The notes beneath the pieces are model-generated. The model made no database searches. It was not told the origin of the DNA and was given only the letters and a program-made list of their open reading frames with translations. This document shows, piece after piece, positions 33,238 through 45,894 of a stretch of DNA of 64,000 nucleotides (positions within the stretch are counted from its first letter, which is position 1; every line of letters begins with the position of its first letter). This DNA comes from Apostichopus japonicus (Eukaryota > Echinodermata > Holothuroidea > Aspidochirotida > Stichopodidae), in NCBI RefSeq assembly GCF_037975245.1, contig NC_092577.1, forward strand, positions 21,140,898 to 21,204,897, given 5' to 3'. A program made the position numbers and the translations under genes.

Positions 33238-33352
33238 GCACACCCGACGATGATCACACAGTCACAGTCCCGGTGCAAGGGGACTGGGGCTGAGAGCGAA
33301 TCAGTCGTTTGGTTTTCGTGGCCAGGTTCTTTCCTGGGCGACAAGAAAAAAA
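33238..33352 (+). mobile_element. Second copy of the SINE-like element, with A-tail
   Basis: About 90% alike to 32893-33019, with a short internal deletion ('tagtttgg') and an A-rich tail 'aagaaaaaaaa'. No target-site duplication was found. Confidence 0.7.
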
Positions 33353-33669
33353 ATCAAATACGACCGCCTTGAGGCGATTTGATTTATACAACAGCAATGG
33401 GTCCCATTTTAGCGAATCCATGCCTAGCTACAGTAACACGCATTGGCTATGTGTCAAAGGGTACTGAGGGTGATCTTTGCTCCCTGAGAGTAAGTGACAA
33501 GATGGCCGCGATGCGAACGATGTGTGCTTTTTTTGTTCAAAGAGAACGGATACGGACCAAAGGTAAAAAACAACAACAATGACAGTCTGTGTAACAAGCC
33601 CCAAAACACAACAGAAATCTCTCACTAACCCTAACCCATTTTATGTAAGGACCACACAAACCCCCACAC

Positions 33670-34460
33670 CTAACAACTAACTCACTCCAAATTTCATCCG
33701 GGGAACGCCGTCTCGATAGTAGACGACAGGCTTGCGGCAGCGTCTACGAAAAGCAGTGTCGGGAAGCCGTGCATGGTCCGCCAGGTTGGGCATACAGGGG
33801 GCATCAAACCATACAAAACAAAATCACTACTAATGACCCACTGTGTGCAACCAACAAGACCAATAACGAAGGCGGGAAACCATTCCCACACCAACCGGAC
33901 AAAGGGACACTCCAGCAAAGGTGTTGCATAGTCTCGATGGCTTTACAGCCCACACGGGGACAAATCCCATCACCTAGTCGCCCCTGAGTAGGCGAAAATG
34001 GTTAGTGATGAGGACCCCATGTGCAATCCTCCACGCCAAGTCCCGGAGACCGCTATCTAGTGACTTACAACACACAGACCGCCACACATCCGGAGGGATG
34101 GCGGTTTGGCCAGCCGACGGGCACACGGGCGCGCGCATTGAACGAAACAATGGTGGGTATAACAGAGTGGGCCACGTTCAGCAGAACATCTGGCCCACCC
34201 TCCTCTTTGATTCTACGAAGAGAGTCACCGATCTGAGTATACACCCCAGAAGGGCGTGTCGCCTTTGGCCGGTTATTGGAAAAGGATCCGGGCCAGTAAT
34301 GGCGAAAAAAAGAAACCAACCCCAGAACGTAACAAAAAAGGCAAAGGGAAACGAAGGATTCTCAAACGCAACAAAAACGATGTAGTACCGTCGTTGACAA
34401 AAGATCTGTGACTGGCCAGAGAATTTGGATGTTGGAAACTTTTGTTGGTATTTGTATTTA
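33670..34460 (-). pseudogene. Tx1/L1-like LINE C-terminal fragment
   Basis: VRLVWEWFPAFVIGLVGCTQ, with upstream Cys-rich remnants (about 33990-33930) in another frame, parallels the C-terminal end of the 20712-22345 element (NLWEWFQTWTDRVTGD). Earlier blocks at 34320-34065 (HYWPGSFSNNRPKATRPSGV and on) are weaker. Several frames are used. It was probably a third copy of the same LINE family. Confidence 0.6.
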
Positions 34461-34750
34461 ACTTCACTGAGTTAACCAGTTTACACGACCAAATGTTATC
34501 ACTCCGTAGTTGAAGGGCCTTTCTGTTTTAGATAAAACTTTCTCTTAATTTCATATATGGAAAGGTAAATCATTTCCCGTCATATTGAATATTTATTTAG
34601 CGAAAAACAGTTAAGAAACTTCGATAATTTTACAATCGAACTCTGCTCTTTATGTACAGCATTGCACGGGTTGGATTTCAAAATCGTGACGTCACCATTC
34701 TTTTAACATAATGAGGGTCGCGAGGTCAGTTTTCCGGCTACACTGAGTAT

Positions 34751-34957
34751 AGATGTACCCCCTAAGATGGCTGCCGTGTAATCCCAACTTGTGATGTACC
34801 CCAGGAGAGATGTAGTCATTATGAAGGCACCCGTACAATCCCAATTTGTCATGTACCCCTGGCAAGATGTAGCAACTATGATCGCACACAGTACAATCCC
34901 AATGCGTTATCGACTGAGATTCCCTGTAAGTGAGATGTAGCCATGAATGATCTCACT
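34751..34957. repeat. Left half of a 55-65 bp minisatellite
   Basis: Three to four degenerate units of 'agatgtagtcattatgaagg' / 'acccgtacaatcccaatttg' / 'tcatgtacccc' type. The array is broken at 34957 by the hAT-type insertion and resumes at 39816. Confidence 0.75.
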
Positions 34958-35647
34958 CAGGGGCGGCGATTTATTTCAAATATTGGGGGCACATTCGCTG
35001 GGGTGCAGGGGCGTAGCAACTTTCATCCCCAAAATACTATCAACGCGGAGCGCCACCATTGGTTGGCGCGCAGCGTAGAAGAAAATTTATGGTTTTGATA
35101 GCTACCCAGATCACCGAAAATGGCACTTCTCGGGCTTGAAAATAACCAACCAGATGTACACTTTTGCCTGAGGACCAAGTTTTTCCGTAACCTTTTTCAA
35201 GATTGTCAGCAGTCACACATCATGTTCGATCATTGCTTCTGTAGGTAATTCTACGTACCCGTCAGCCCCACTTTTGAAGGTTTTAAGTCCATTATTTGAA
35301 TAATCAATTCACTTCAAAACATACCCATAATGTTGCACAAAATTTCATCTATGGACAACCAATATAGAAAAAAAAACCTTCAACCCCCTAACAGACCGGT
35401 CAAAATTGCAGGAGTAGAGGGAAGTATGATGAAGAATGTTGGTCAGGGATTTTGGGAAAATTCAGACAAATATTAATACCTCTTATAACGGCTACTAGAA
35501 AACTTCGATATCATAAAAAAATACACAAAATATGCTCAAGGGGGGTCTCCCCCTCCCCCTTCGCCCTCCACCCCTTGGCTACGCGCCTGCGGTTAGAAAT
35601 CTTGTAGGAAACAGGCGAAATGGAAACCCAGTGAACCCATATCGATG

Positions 35648-36010
35648 TGGATCATAATAATAAACAGTTCTTATATAGCGCAACTTAGTCTCGCCGCGCT
35701 GGACAAAAGAATGTGAAAGATATGTACACAATATACGATAACAGTAAACATAACAAATAGAACAATGAAAACAATTGTCTTCAAAACAGTTTTGAACATC
35801 TCCACAGACACGACATTCTTTATGTTGAGTGGCAGTTTATTCCAAAAGAGGCTTGAGGAGTACTGGAAAGATCGCTCGCCATAAGATTTATTGGACACAG
35901 GGTGCATAGAGAGCAAGATTGGGTGCTAGAGCGCAGACGGGGAGGCGAGTTGGGGTAAACTTTGAAGAAGTTCACACAAGTAGTGTGGCGCGATACCATG
36001 AATACCATGA
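35648..36010 (-). pseudogene. CR1/L2 LINE 3' end
   Basis: SYGERSFQYSSSLFWNKLPL, then IKNVVSVEMFKTVLKT, is the C-terminal tail of CR1/L2 elements. The 3' end has 'gcgctatataagaactgtt' followed by an ATT repeat at 35650. The 5' part is truncated. Confidence 0.75.
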
Positions 36011-38489
36011 ATGGTTCAGGTGTTTGACATGTCTATTTTGTATGAAAGAGCACAAAAAGACTGTCACGTTAGAATAGTAGAATTTAGTTAATTTTAATTT
36101 TTTATGACAGAAGAAGTCAATCTGTCAGCTGTTTATTTTAGAAAGTTTGTCAGGTAACTTTTACTTTTAGTCAACCCTGGTTGTTGTTGATGGAAAGTAG
36201 TGACCAAGGATGTAGGACGATTTACATAAACCCCAATCCCTCCATTCACTACAAAAGTACAGGGTAGCATAATCTTAATATAGTTTGAGTATATACAAAA
36301 GAAACATCACCAGGTCAGGGCATAGTCAAGATTGTAATGTAATCATTCTGAAGTATCTTTATACGGTACTTATGTTTTTCACATTGTGAGCAATGGGACA
36401 CAGCTTACGCATGCTAGTGAATGTTCACACGGCTTATTGTCTAAGATCGCTGAACCCATGAAATAAACAGACATAACTATAAGAATCGTGCTCATCCTTT
36501 CTTTGTTATTCTTAGTACCCTAAGGACTAAGCGGTATAACACTACAAAGATGACAATGTATTGTATTGCCAGGTGATGCTAATTGTTACACTAGTAATTA
36601 TGCGAGACATCACATCCAGCCAGGGAAGTGAGTGTTGGATAAGATTTTTATTCACTCTCCAAAATACCACCATCGGATTGAGTCATGCTATGTCTCTTAG
36701 CTGAAAAGGACGGAGCTAAACTATTGTGATTTTTCATATCATGGGCCACAGGATCCTAAAGGATACCTGTATTGAAGCCTGGGCTGGCATACTATAATTT
36801 ATGACTGGCATTTAACTGTGAAAGCTAATAACACAATTATTCCCTGGGACTCCAGATTCATACAATATGTAGTGTCCTGGATAGGGCAGCTTGTCGGCAG
36901 AGTTGGAAGTACATCACCTGACCGGACAAAATATAGCTGTATTGCAGAGCTCGTCTGGCAGTTTAAGAACTGGCACCATTGTAAGTACAAGCTTGTTATA
37001 TTCATCTATTTTGTATAAGTAATTTTTGGGATGCAACCACATTAAAGTTACTATACTTTTGGAGGTGCACAAAAGTCAGTTTCATTTTGTGTAGTAATTT
37101 TCCATTGTGTCGGATAAAATGAAAGTCACGCCTTTATTGACTTTTCTTATGAAAGTGGACGTTTGCTAGGATTGTGATGGTGACTTTTATAGCACTGCAA
37201 AATAATTCAAGGTACTTTTGGCAGAGAGTGATTATATGTTTGGTGTAGTGAACATGAGGTTAGTGTGCATAAAGGAAAGTTATGTGCTCATCATAGCTTT
37301 GGAGTAGGAATGTATATATGTTTGTGTGTAACCATTTGTTGGGGTATATAGAACAAACTTTACTTATAAATTTATGCAACATATTTAGTTTATTGTATTT
37401 GGACAAAGTATTATCAGCAAATATGATTGGATATTTTGTTCCAATACAGTGCCACTCTCCTCACATTGAGTTAATGACCTGAAGCTCTGTTTGAGGATAG
37501 TTTTTGCACCTACTTCCACAGTAACACGTAGCACAACCTAATGTCAGCGACCGCATGTCAACATCCTTTACGCAATATTCGTGTTAGGGACAATTCAGAA
37601 TTCGTATTTTTAAAAGATAAATGTTAAATTATAATTCCGTGATATAAAGGTGGGAAAGCTCTTCAGACTAGAAGATGTAACGTCACTCTATTGTAGAGAA
37701 AAGAATATCTGGTAATGATATCAATTAAGGCTGAATTGACAGAGATCCAGGGATATCGCAACATTGGAAAGTCTTAAACTTTTCAGGAGTTAAATGAAAT
37801 TTAGTATATGTCATCACCGGGTAAAGATTCTGCCAAAGCAATACGTTCTTTCTAAGTATTCAAAATCATATGTGTTTTTAGGCAGTAATGTAACAAAGCA
37901 ATATTACAAAACTTTAAGCCAAGCTTTAATTTTCTTTTTTCTTTTAAGGAGAAAGTTCCTCCTCAATAAATACATGATCACTTAAGAAGTTGAATTTATG
38001 AAACTTGTTCTGTATCATTAGTTGGTTGAAGTATTTTTGACATTGTATATTATTTTTGGATAGCCGCTAGGCGAATGTGTTGCATTGCCACTTGCTTACT
38101 TTTTGTGGGTGACAAAGACAAACAGAACAGTGAAGAAACTACCATGATAGCATGCTCTGTTTAGGAGATATTACACTTTCAAGATATCCAAATTTCTTTG
38201 AAAACGACTGGTGAAGAAGATTTACTGTGAGGGTGTGAAGTCAGATCCTCACTTCCGTAACATTTGTGAATATATTTCTTTCAAAATTATTTACATTTTT
38301 AACACATTTTAAAATAATATAATCAAAGATTCTGCAGATTTTTAATCTGCAGTATTTCCTTTCACAAATATTACATCTCCTGACATATCTTTTGGTTGAA
38401 AGTCATGAAATGTCACTAAATATTTACAATAAAAAACAAAGATTGTGAGGATGTGACATCACAGCTTGTCAGATTTCTGCAGCAGTGTA

Positions 38490-38880
38490 TTACAACTGAA
38501 CCAATCCTTTAAAGGTTAACAGGAGTACCTTGTAATCAATACGCAGTTTGACAGGTGGCCAATGAAGGTCATGAAGTATTGGGGTGATGTGAGAGACAGG
38601 GCTAGTGCGAGTGATCAGCCTGGCAGCAGAGTTTTGAATGCGTTGCAATTTAGCCACTTCACTATCAGGGAGACTAAAAGAGCACACTATTGCAGTAGTC
38701 CAAGCATGATGTAATAACAGCATGGACAAGTCGCTCAGTAGTCTTATGAAGCGCGAGAAATGCAGCCTGGCAGATATTATTTACATCACACTCCGTGTTG
38801 ACATTTTTGTCAAATGTGACTCCTAAGTTACGAGCATGTGAGTGAAACAGGTACAATCGAGGCATGTGCAACTCGAACAA
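38490..38880 (-). pseudogene. CR1/L2 LINE RT C-terminal fragment
   Basis: RNLGVTFDKNVNTECDVNNI, then TSCLDYCNSVLF, LQRIQNSAARLI, SHITPILHDLHWPPVKLRID. This is the section just after the RT palm. Two frames are used, with a break at about 38700. Confidence 0.75.
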
Positions 38881-38904
38881 GTGGGATTATGGAACTGAAT
38901 TTTA

Positions 38905-39490
38905 TACACCAACGTGAGTTTCAGCAACAGCATGGTAAAACACCAGCAACAACTTTAGTTTAGACAACCAAACTGATTTCGTTGTCAAAACTTATGTTGT
39001 TGCCATCAGCGCTGTTCAACAATTGCTCAACCACGTGGGCTTCATAATATGATTACCATACGCACGAGTTGATTCTTGCTGCCTGGGTTTAGGAAAACAG
39101 TCCCGTAGACAAGGCCGCCTTTGTTCTTCGTATATACGGGAGTTACTAGAGGAGCAAAGTGGGCGGGGTCAGTACATGTATGTAGCATGGTGGAGAGCAT
39201 TGACCGGTTTGTAATTGGGTCGGGATACGTGTCAATCTTACTGATTATTTCGTAATTGGTCAGTAAATTAACGACGTGTATGTATATACAGCGCAAGTTG
39301 AATTTCGCGCGAAAAACCCATATTTTTATATCACGTGTTTGGCCAATAACGTTAGTTTAGACAACGGATCCAACTTAACACGGCAACGTAGGTTTAGACA
39401 GCAACGTAAGTTTAGACAACAACGTAAGTTTCAGCAACAACATGGTAAAACAGCAACAACTTTATTTTAGACAGCAAGAAACTTAGCTTA
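38905..39490. repeat. 18-bp type repeats of 'caacgtaagtttagacaa'
   Basis: Units with 'aacgtaagtttagacagc' occur four times at 39385-39480 and in degraded form at 38908-38985. It is simple tandem repetition near the right end of the hAT insertion. Confidence 0.6.
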
Positions 39491-39815
39491 GACAACGAAA
39501 TTCCCTTTTCGCGTTCCATATGGGATAGGAGTGACAGTACTCATATATATTATTCTACGTTCTTACACAAGAGATGTACAGACATGATAATAATCACGAG
39601 TGACAACATGCTATACGGTCACAGGGCACGACTACGAAGAGTCATTTACCTCATACAGCATCTGTTTTAGCCACCGCCAAATATGATTTCGATATATAAT
39701 GTTACGCATTATTTTCTACTTAAAGCCCTAAAAAAATGATCCCACCAAACATTGGGGGATATTAGATACTATATCCCCACCTAAAATATTGGGGGACATG
39801 TACCCCCGACCCCTG

Positions 39816-39965
39816 ATCTCACCCGTGCAATCCTACTCCGTTACGGACCCAAATTCCGATAACTGAGATGTAGCCACCAAAGATCGCCCACAGTCCTAGG
39901 TCATTCCCGACCATAATTGGATTGATGATGATATATATTGATATATGTATATACGTATTGATCGC
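39816..39965. repeat. Right half of the split minisatellite
   Basis: 'gtgcaatcctactccgttac' and 'actgagatgtagccaccaaag' continue the units found at 34751-34957. Confidence 0.7.
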
Positions 39966-42900
39966 CCACCAGTACGGTACCTATATGAGATAGCATTATA
40001 GTACCTTCAGCAGGTTTATTTGAAATCATATTCTTGAAAGTTTTCAGCAATGAAACAGGGAACAGTCGAGAGGTAAATTAGCATAGGCCCACAGTTTTCG
40101 TATATTAATAGAATATTATATTTGGATATCCGAATCGTTTAAGACTTTTTCAATGTACTAGAATATAGCTACATTTACATATAAAGATATATATATGTAG
40201 ATATATCTATATATATAACCCTAAAGTGTACAGTACCAGGACACCGTCAAAAACCCCACCTTGGATGGACTTTCAATTTAAAGCCACATGTAAGTCTTAA
40301 TGGAAGTGCGTCGTTAAGGATAAATTCACCGCAGACTTTGCATTGAACTTGGATCGCATCTTTTATGCAATCCATTGGCAGATATATCAGAAAAGCGATA
40401 GTCACTGTGTCTTGTTTACGTACTTCAAACAATTTTTAGTACGATAGAGAGACACTTGCATATGTCGCCCTATTCACAGTTAAGAGTACAGTACATATGT
40501 TCACATAATGTGTGCTTTTATACAATTCTCTTGTCGATATGGTTTAAGTTTGTGTGTCATTCATCCATTGCATGTTATATGAAAGAATGTTATATAAGAA
40601 TAAGTTGACTGCATTATCAGCAATTCTAACCAATAAAGTTGCTGAAAATATAATCAGCTAATGTAACTTTCAATTGTCAGTATACACATTTCCTATTTTA
40701 TGAGTCTATAGCAACACTATTTTGCCATCGTAGCGATCATACACAGTAAGAATGGCGCTTCTCCATTGACTTAACAACATGTGGGAAAGCGTGTGGCTGG
40801 AAATCAGACTTGCTTTAGTCAGTGGGGTAAGTTACTACGTAAGGAGTTAGGAGTTAAGGAGTTAAGTAAGGAGTTAAGTTACTACAAAGGTGATATTTTT
40901 GCACGTATAGTATATTCGGTCAGAAAAATAGAAAGTTGCTTCGGGAATTTCACAAAAATATGCGTAGGCCTAAGAATGTTGCCCAATCACAAAATACTGT
41001 AATGCAGTAGAACTACTGAGGACTGCCGCGAAAAATTTCTAGGGATATGTAGGAGTTTGGCGCCTGTGAAAATCTTGGGCGTATTTTGAAACTGAACAAT
41101 TATTAAGCTGAACCGTTCTCTAGCCAGACTAGCCTAATGTACGTACAACTCAGAATGAACAAAGCCTAATGTTATCGTTCTCACTTTCTAGTTTTCACCT
41201 AGGGTGAAACGGCCAAAGTGGTTCAAAGTATATTGATTTGGTTGTAATATTTACTACAGACAATTAATCTTTCTTATCAATCGGTAACCATGATAACAGG
41301 TTTTGTTAGAATAGATGCAAGAAGCGAAGTGAAAAAAAATAATAACGTCGTCCCTCTAAGCTTATCGCGGGTATACTGTATGATGTTAACTGCAAAAACT
41401 GGATAGTATATCGAACAGCATTAGTGCAAACTCGCGTGACGGACTAACGATAGCGTTACACGAAAGATAGCGAATGATCTACTTTTTACTCCCGTTGTGG
41501 TTGTGGTGAATCAAAAGCGCGGAAAATACAATCCTTCATTTTGGAACGTAACAATCGGTTCCAAATAATCGGTAGCGCAATGGATTTTCCCGATGCTTAT
41601 TATTTACCGATTGTCTGATAATCGACTCGATGCCGATTATCTAACCTATTATCGGTCGAACACTATTCTTGATCAGAGAATGCTGTCAATGTCCGTTGGA
41701 AACATAACTAGCAAAAGTCGGTCAGATTCCCTCTGTAAAATATCCAGAATCAAAGTAGTAGCTATTTTGATATGGATGGTGCTTTCCTTCTCGTCTTTTA
41801 CGAAGTTCTAGTCTTAGCAGTCGGTTTGTAGTGTTCATGGGACACTTCTACCTCCCTAATCTGTGTAGCTATAACCTCAAACATAGCTTGCTGAGATTTT
41901 TCCACCGAGGAAAACTTAATTAGCTCGGTCTTTAACAAAGCTATTATACTTCAGGCATATTGTGGTCACCATATGACATTAAATTAGGGTACAAGTTGCT
42001 TTCAAAGAGGCATTCTTTTGTTGGTGGGAGGGGGGGAGGTGTTGAGGTGCGGCCGGTTGTAGTTATGTGTGGAAAGGGGTTTTTTGGCCATGGATTGTAT
42101 TCAGTAAACTTTTGTTGGAACTATTGTTGGAACACTAGCGTGAATAGGGAGTCAGATGTTGGGCTTGGGTCAAGGAGGGGGGGAGGCGCAGACTTGTGAT
42201 TATCGTGACGGATATGGGCTTTAATCCACTTGGCTAGATGGAAGATCCATGTCTAGCATATTCAATGACATTGGTCAGCAATTCATCAATCATACATCCT
42301 TTCCCTCCCCATCACAGCCTATGTTCACTAAGACTTCTTCAATGTTACCAGAAACACAATGCATATGATCACAGTACCTGACTCTTGATGAAACACAAAC
42401 CAATGAAGAAAGCATAAATATTAAGAAAGGAAACATTGAAGCATTCAAGATGTTTTTAATATAATTGATCGAGATTATTATGGCACCTGAAAAAAAAATA
42501 ACTGCAGCTTTGAATTAATGTAGACTAAAACTGATATGCATATTTTGTGTTGTTCATCGGGAGTAAGCTATACTAGGAAAGTAAAGGAAAGTAAAGGCCT
42601 TGAAATCTTGAAGAAAACATACATAGTAAACTAGATTTTAGCAGTAGTGTTTTGTCTAGGATTGTAACTCCTCATCTTCAGTGATGGTAGTGAAGAAAGT
42701 TGTACATCACATGATTGTGAGTGCTCCGTGAGAAGTTTCAATGAGCAATAAAATTACATAGTATTTTTGAAAACAAAACAATGCAATAAGCTTGAAAATC
42801 TGCTGAATGGGAAAACTATAGTATTCTCTTACTTGAAAAAAGTTTCTGTGATTACGTAATCGATTTGTCAATTGTGGTCTTATTGTAGAACTGCACCTGC

Positions 42901-43085
42901 CTGCTTGGATACATTGCTTGTCAGAACCTGTATACTTGTTTGCATGTGTGTTGGTTTATACCAATGGTTGACTTTAAGCAGATCGGTGAGTCATCTTTCG
43001 TAAGTATTAGCATGCTACATGAGGATGAGAAAAAAAATTAAATATGAAAGGATTGAATGAACAGTCGATCAGACATGCTTTTAAT
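39966..43085. other. Non-coding region, no gene supported
   Basis: AT palindromes lie at 40180-40220 and a 'ggagttaag' repeat at 40838-40876. 'cggttccaaataatcggtag' and 'gccgattatctaacctatt' (41555-41660) look like a degraded hAT terminal region. Other short frames have no recognisable content. Confidence 0.4.
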
Positions 43086-43089
43086 ATAT

Positions 43090-43750
43090 GAACAGGTAAA
43101 CATTTGTGTCCACACTGTCAGTGATAACTATATCCATTACTTAGATTATGGATTATGAAAGAGGGCTCTAAGTTACTAATCAATGATCTCATAATCTCAC
43201 AGTAAAATTTGAAACCAATACACTAAATCTAGGACTATAACATCTTCTTATCTCTTCCTTTCCCTTAATTTGTGTTTGTTCATCTCATTGAAAATGTTGG
43301 TCCTGACTGCCCACCAATCAAACTTTTTGTCAATAGCGCCTTCTCCCAGAAAAACTTTTATCTCATTGCAAGAATCAATTGTAATAACTGAAAGTTTATA
43401 TTCGACACTTTCAGTAGCCTATCTACTGAAAATAGAGAAAATGAGATCAAGTTGGTATACAGAAGGTCCTCATTTGCAGGTTTCTCTGTACTGTTTTAAA
43501 ACACTTGAACAGATACACATTTATGGCCACACTGTCAGTGATAATTATATTCATTACTTAGATTATGGATTATCACAGTAAAATTAGAAACCAGTACACT
43601 AAATCTAGGACTATAACATCTTCATTTTTGATCTTCCTTTCCCTTAGTTTGTGTTTGTTCGTGTCATTGAAAATGTTGGTCTTGACTCTCCACCAATCAA
43701 ACGTTTTGTCAATAGCGCCTTCTCCCAGAAAATCTTTGATCTCATTGCCA
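43090..43750 (+). repeat. Diverged segmental duplication carrying an exon-like block
   Basis: A roughly 280-bp block at 43095-43375 recurs at 43510-43750 with about 85-90% identity. Both contain 'tttcccttaatttgtgtttg' or its variant, which looks like a splice acceptor, and then an open stretch. In copy 2 it reads VRVIENVGLDSPPIKRFVNS AFSQKIFDLIATWLGKE (split at residue 20) to a stop near 43842. In copy 1 the same frame ends after about 40 residues. No family was recognised. Confidence 0.65.
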
Positions 43751-44074
43751 CCTGGTTGGGAAAAGAAACTCTACGAAATAGAATTTATTTGTTTTTGCTT
43801 ATAAAATATTATGAGGGGGAGGATGATCATGAATGGTTATAATTCCAGTGGTACTTTGTTGAAAAAGCTTTTATATGCAAACAAGACCAAACTTTTGTTT
43901 GTCAATAATGCTAAGACTTGTCTCTCATGCATGATATCAGTTGTACAGCATATATCAGCAGCTTTCCAAATATCTTCCAATGTCAACATAACAAAGTTTG
44001 AAAAACATCCAACATTTGGTAGCTGTATTTTTGCAATTCGAATATGTTTATGCTTGAGACTGTGGCTACATTAA

Positions 44075-45440
44075 TCATATGAGCACCAAAATGAAGGAGG
44101 TTAAGCAACTGACTATGTGGGTCACACACCTACATCATGTAAGGTAATGGTAAATCATTCCCTTCCTTAGTTCTCATGCAAACAAGTTTTGCGAGAGAAG
44201 TATCAGTAAGCCTTCATCCCTCAATGCACGTATTATTTCATGTGCAACACTAACAAGCATGTGTACGTACCTTCCAAGACCACCCACCAACACCAAGTTT
44301 GAGGAAAACAAAGCTTACAGTTGCCTGATTTACGAATTTGAAGATATTAACATTAACTCATTTGATCTCATTAATATTCATGAGCAAACATCTATGATAT
44401 TATTTACTCTGGCCTTTTATGTAAAAATTTCATATTTTTTTCACCACACATCTTGAAGCCCTCTCACTCCACTGAATGTATTTCCTAAGTGCAACAAATG
44501 AGGAAAATTAACAGTTAAATCCATGTTAATTCAGCTTGAACATGACTTCACAAATATGAAAGAACTATATATGAAATTCTGTTTCATGATAAAGTTTTAC
44601 ACCATGGTACGTACCTGACGCCTGACATACAACAGAAGGTAAAACAACCCAAGGAAGTGTTGTCTTGCAAATGCTCATTGATATTCAGCAGATTTTAAAC
44701 TAATGCAGTCACAATGTATGAATATATGTGTACAATAAACAAATATCCAATACTCATTTTGTCTGGTGTTGGAAATGATTGCTGCAGCAGCTCGCTGTAG
44801 ATGCAATTAGGAAACTTGGGAATCATCCACATATAATACCTTATTCTGGTCAGGGTATGTGAACTTGTTAATAGGGTTAAACCTTTTCATTATATTAAGG
44901 TGCACCAGTAATAACAACCTGCCTTTCATCACATACGCATAGATAAAAACAAGATACTGGAAGAGTCTCCAGTCCTTAAATAAAACTTTACTCTGTCATT
45001 CCAAATCCAGAAAAAGGGTCAACTTTAGCCTGCTTTCTTACTAAGGTGCATCATGATGCTCAAGTAATATTTATACAAGCAAAGCCTAAAGTCATCTGTG
45101 TAGTTAAAGCATGAAAACATCTTTAATATGGGAGCACTTCTGCAAACTCTTCCTTGGTTGAGTTGATTCCCACAAAGAATTGTACACATTTTGTTGTCTT
45201 CAAATAAACTCTAGCTGTTTGCATGCCCAAGGGGGCTCATCTAATGATGTTTTTTTTTTCTTCAAATAGCTGTCCTTCCTTGCTTTGACTCATTTGCCAG
45301 ATTTTCACATGATTTGATAATTGCATTTACCCAAATAAAAATCTGAATCATAAACAATATTATTGTTTAAACAGATTTCGTCTAGCACAATGAGAGCAAT
45401 TGCCACCTTTGACGGCAACTGATTAATTCTTGGCCAAAAG
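44075..45440. other. Non-coding region, nothing recognised
   Basis: No supported gene, RNA or matched repeat. A short frame at 44259-44456 has no domain I could identify. Confidence 0.4.
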
Positions 45441-45798
45441 TTAACTAATGGAGCTTATAACCAAGTGTGTCCTGTCTACTAAAATCGGTTTACCGTACCT
45501 GCTACCTTCCGATCCATATGAGTATGCAAGGAGGATCTCATCCCACGCGGTGATCAAGTTGTATTGTGAAGAAAAGTAAATATTCATTCTAATTTGATCG
45601 ATAGCAATTTTGTCAGCATTCCAATACTGCAGTGATTGGTTTATTTCTTTTGCCCTGAGTGCAGGCCAAGTGAAAGTGTCACAAATTGAGCCTCCCATTT
45701 ATCCTAATCCCTTTATTTTCATGAACTTGTTACTCTTAAAGATTTTGTAACATTTTGTAAACACACTTCTTGACATACCCTGTCATATAGATCTTCGC

Positions 45799-45894
45799 AA
45801 ACTGTCATACTTACATACAGGTGACTTGTTGGCCATGGAGGATTCTTCCCCTTTTTTCTCTCTCTTACATCAGCCTCCTGCACTGCTGGACACA
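45799..45894 (-). other. Duplicated exon-like unit, copy 1
   Basis: On the minus strand it reads from a CCAG acceptor through GCAGTGCAGGAGGCTGATG to a CTGTAT|GTAAGT donor. One frame is VQEADVRERKKGKNPPWPTS. The block is about 88% alike to 47147-47241, with the splice-like edges kept in both. Confidence 0.5.

Larger units (their letters stand above)
34958..39815. mobile_element. 4.86-kb hAT-type insertion splitting the minisatellite
   Basis: It starts CAGGGGCGGCGATTT and ends CCCCCGACCCCTG. The flanking 8-mers are ATCTCACT (34950-34957) and ATCTCACC (39816-39823), and the minisatellite resumes directly after it. It has no clear transposase frame but holds other remnants: a second hAT-like edge pair (35006-35589), CR1/L2 pieces at 35648-36010 and 38490-38880, and a short repeat at 39337-39490. 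Either it is a large non-autonomous element that captured DNA, or other elements inserted into it later. The rest (36020-38480) is AT-rich and featureless. Confidence 0.7.

Noticed and set aside
32893-33352. tRNA, snRNA or 5S gene
   Set aside because: No cloverleaf, clear A/B boxes or recognised snRNA core could be found; the flanking duplication fits a retroposed element better.
35006-35589. A separate complete MITE inside the large insertion
   Set aside because: The ends CAGGGGCGTAGC and GCTACGCGCCTG pair imperfectly and no flanking duplication was found; it may be a fragment or chance pairing of hAT edges.
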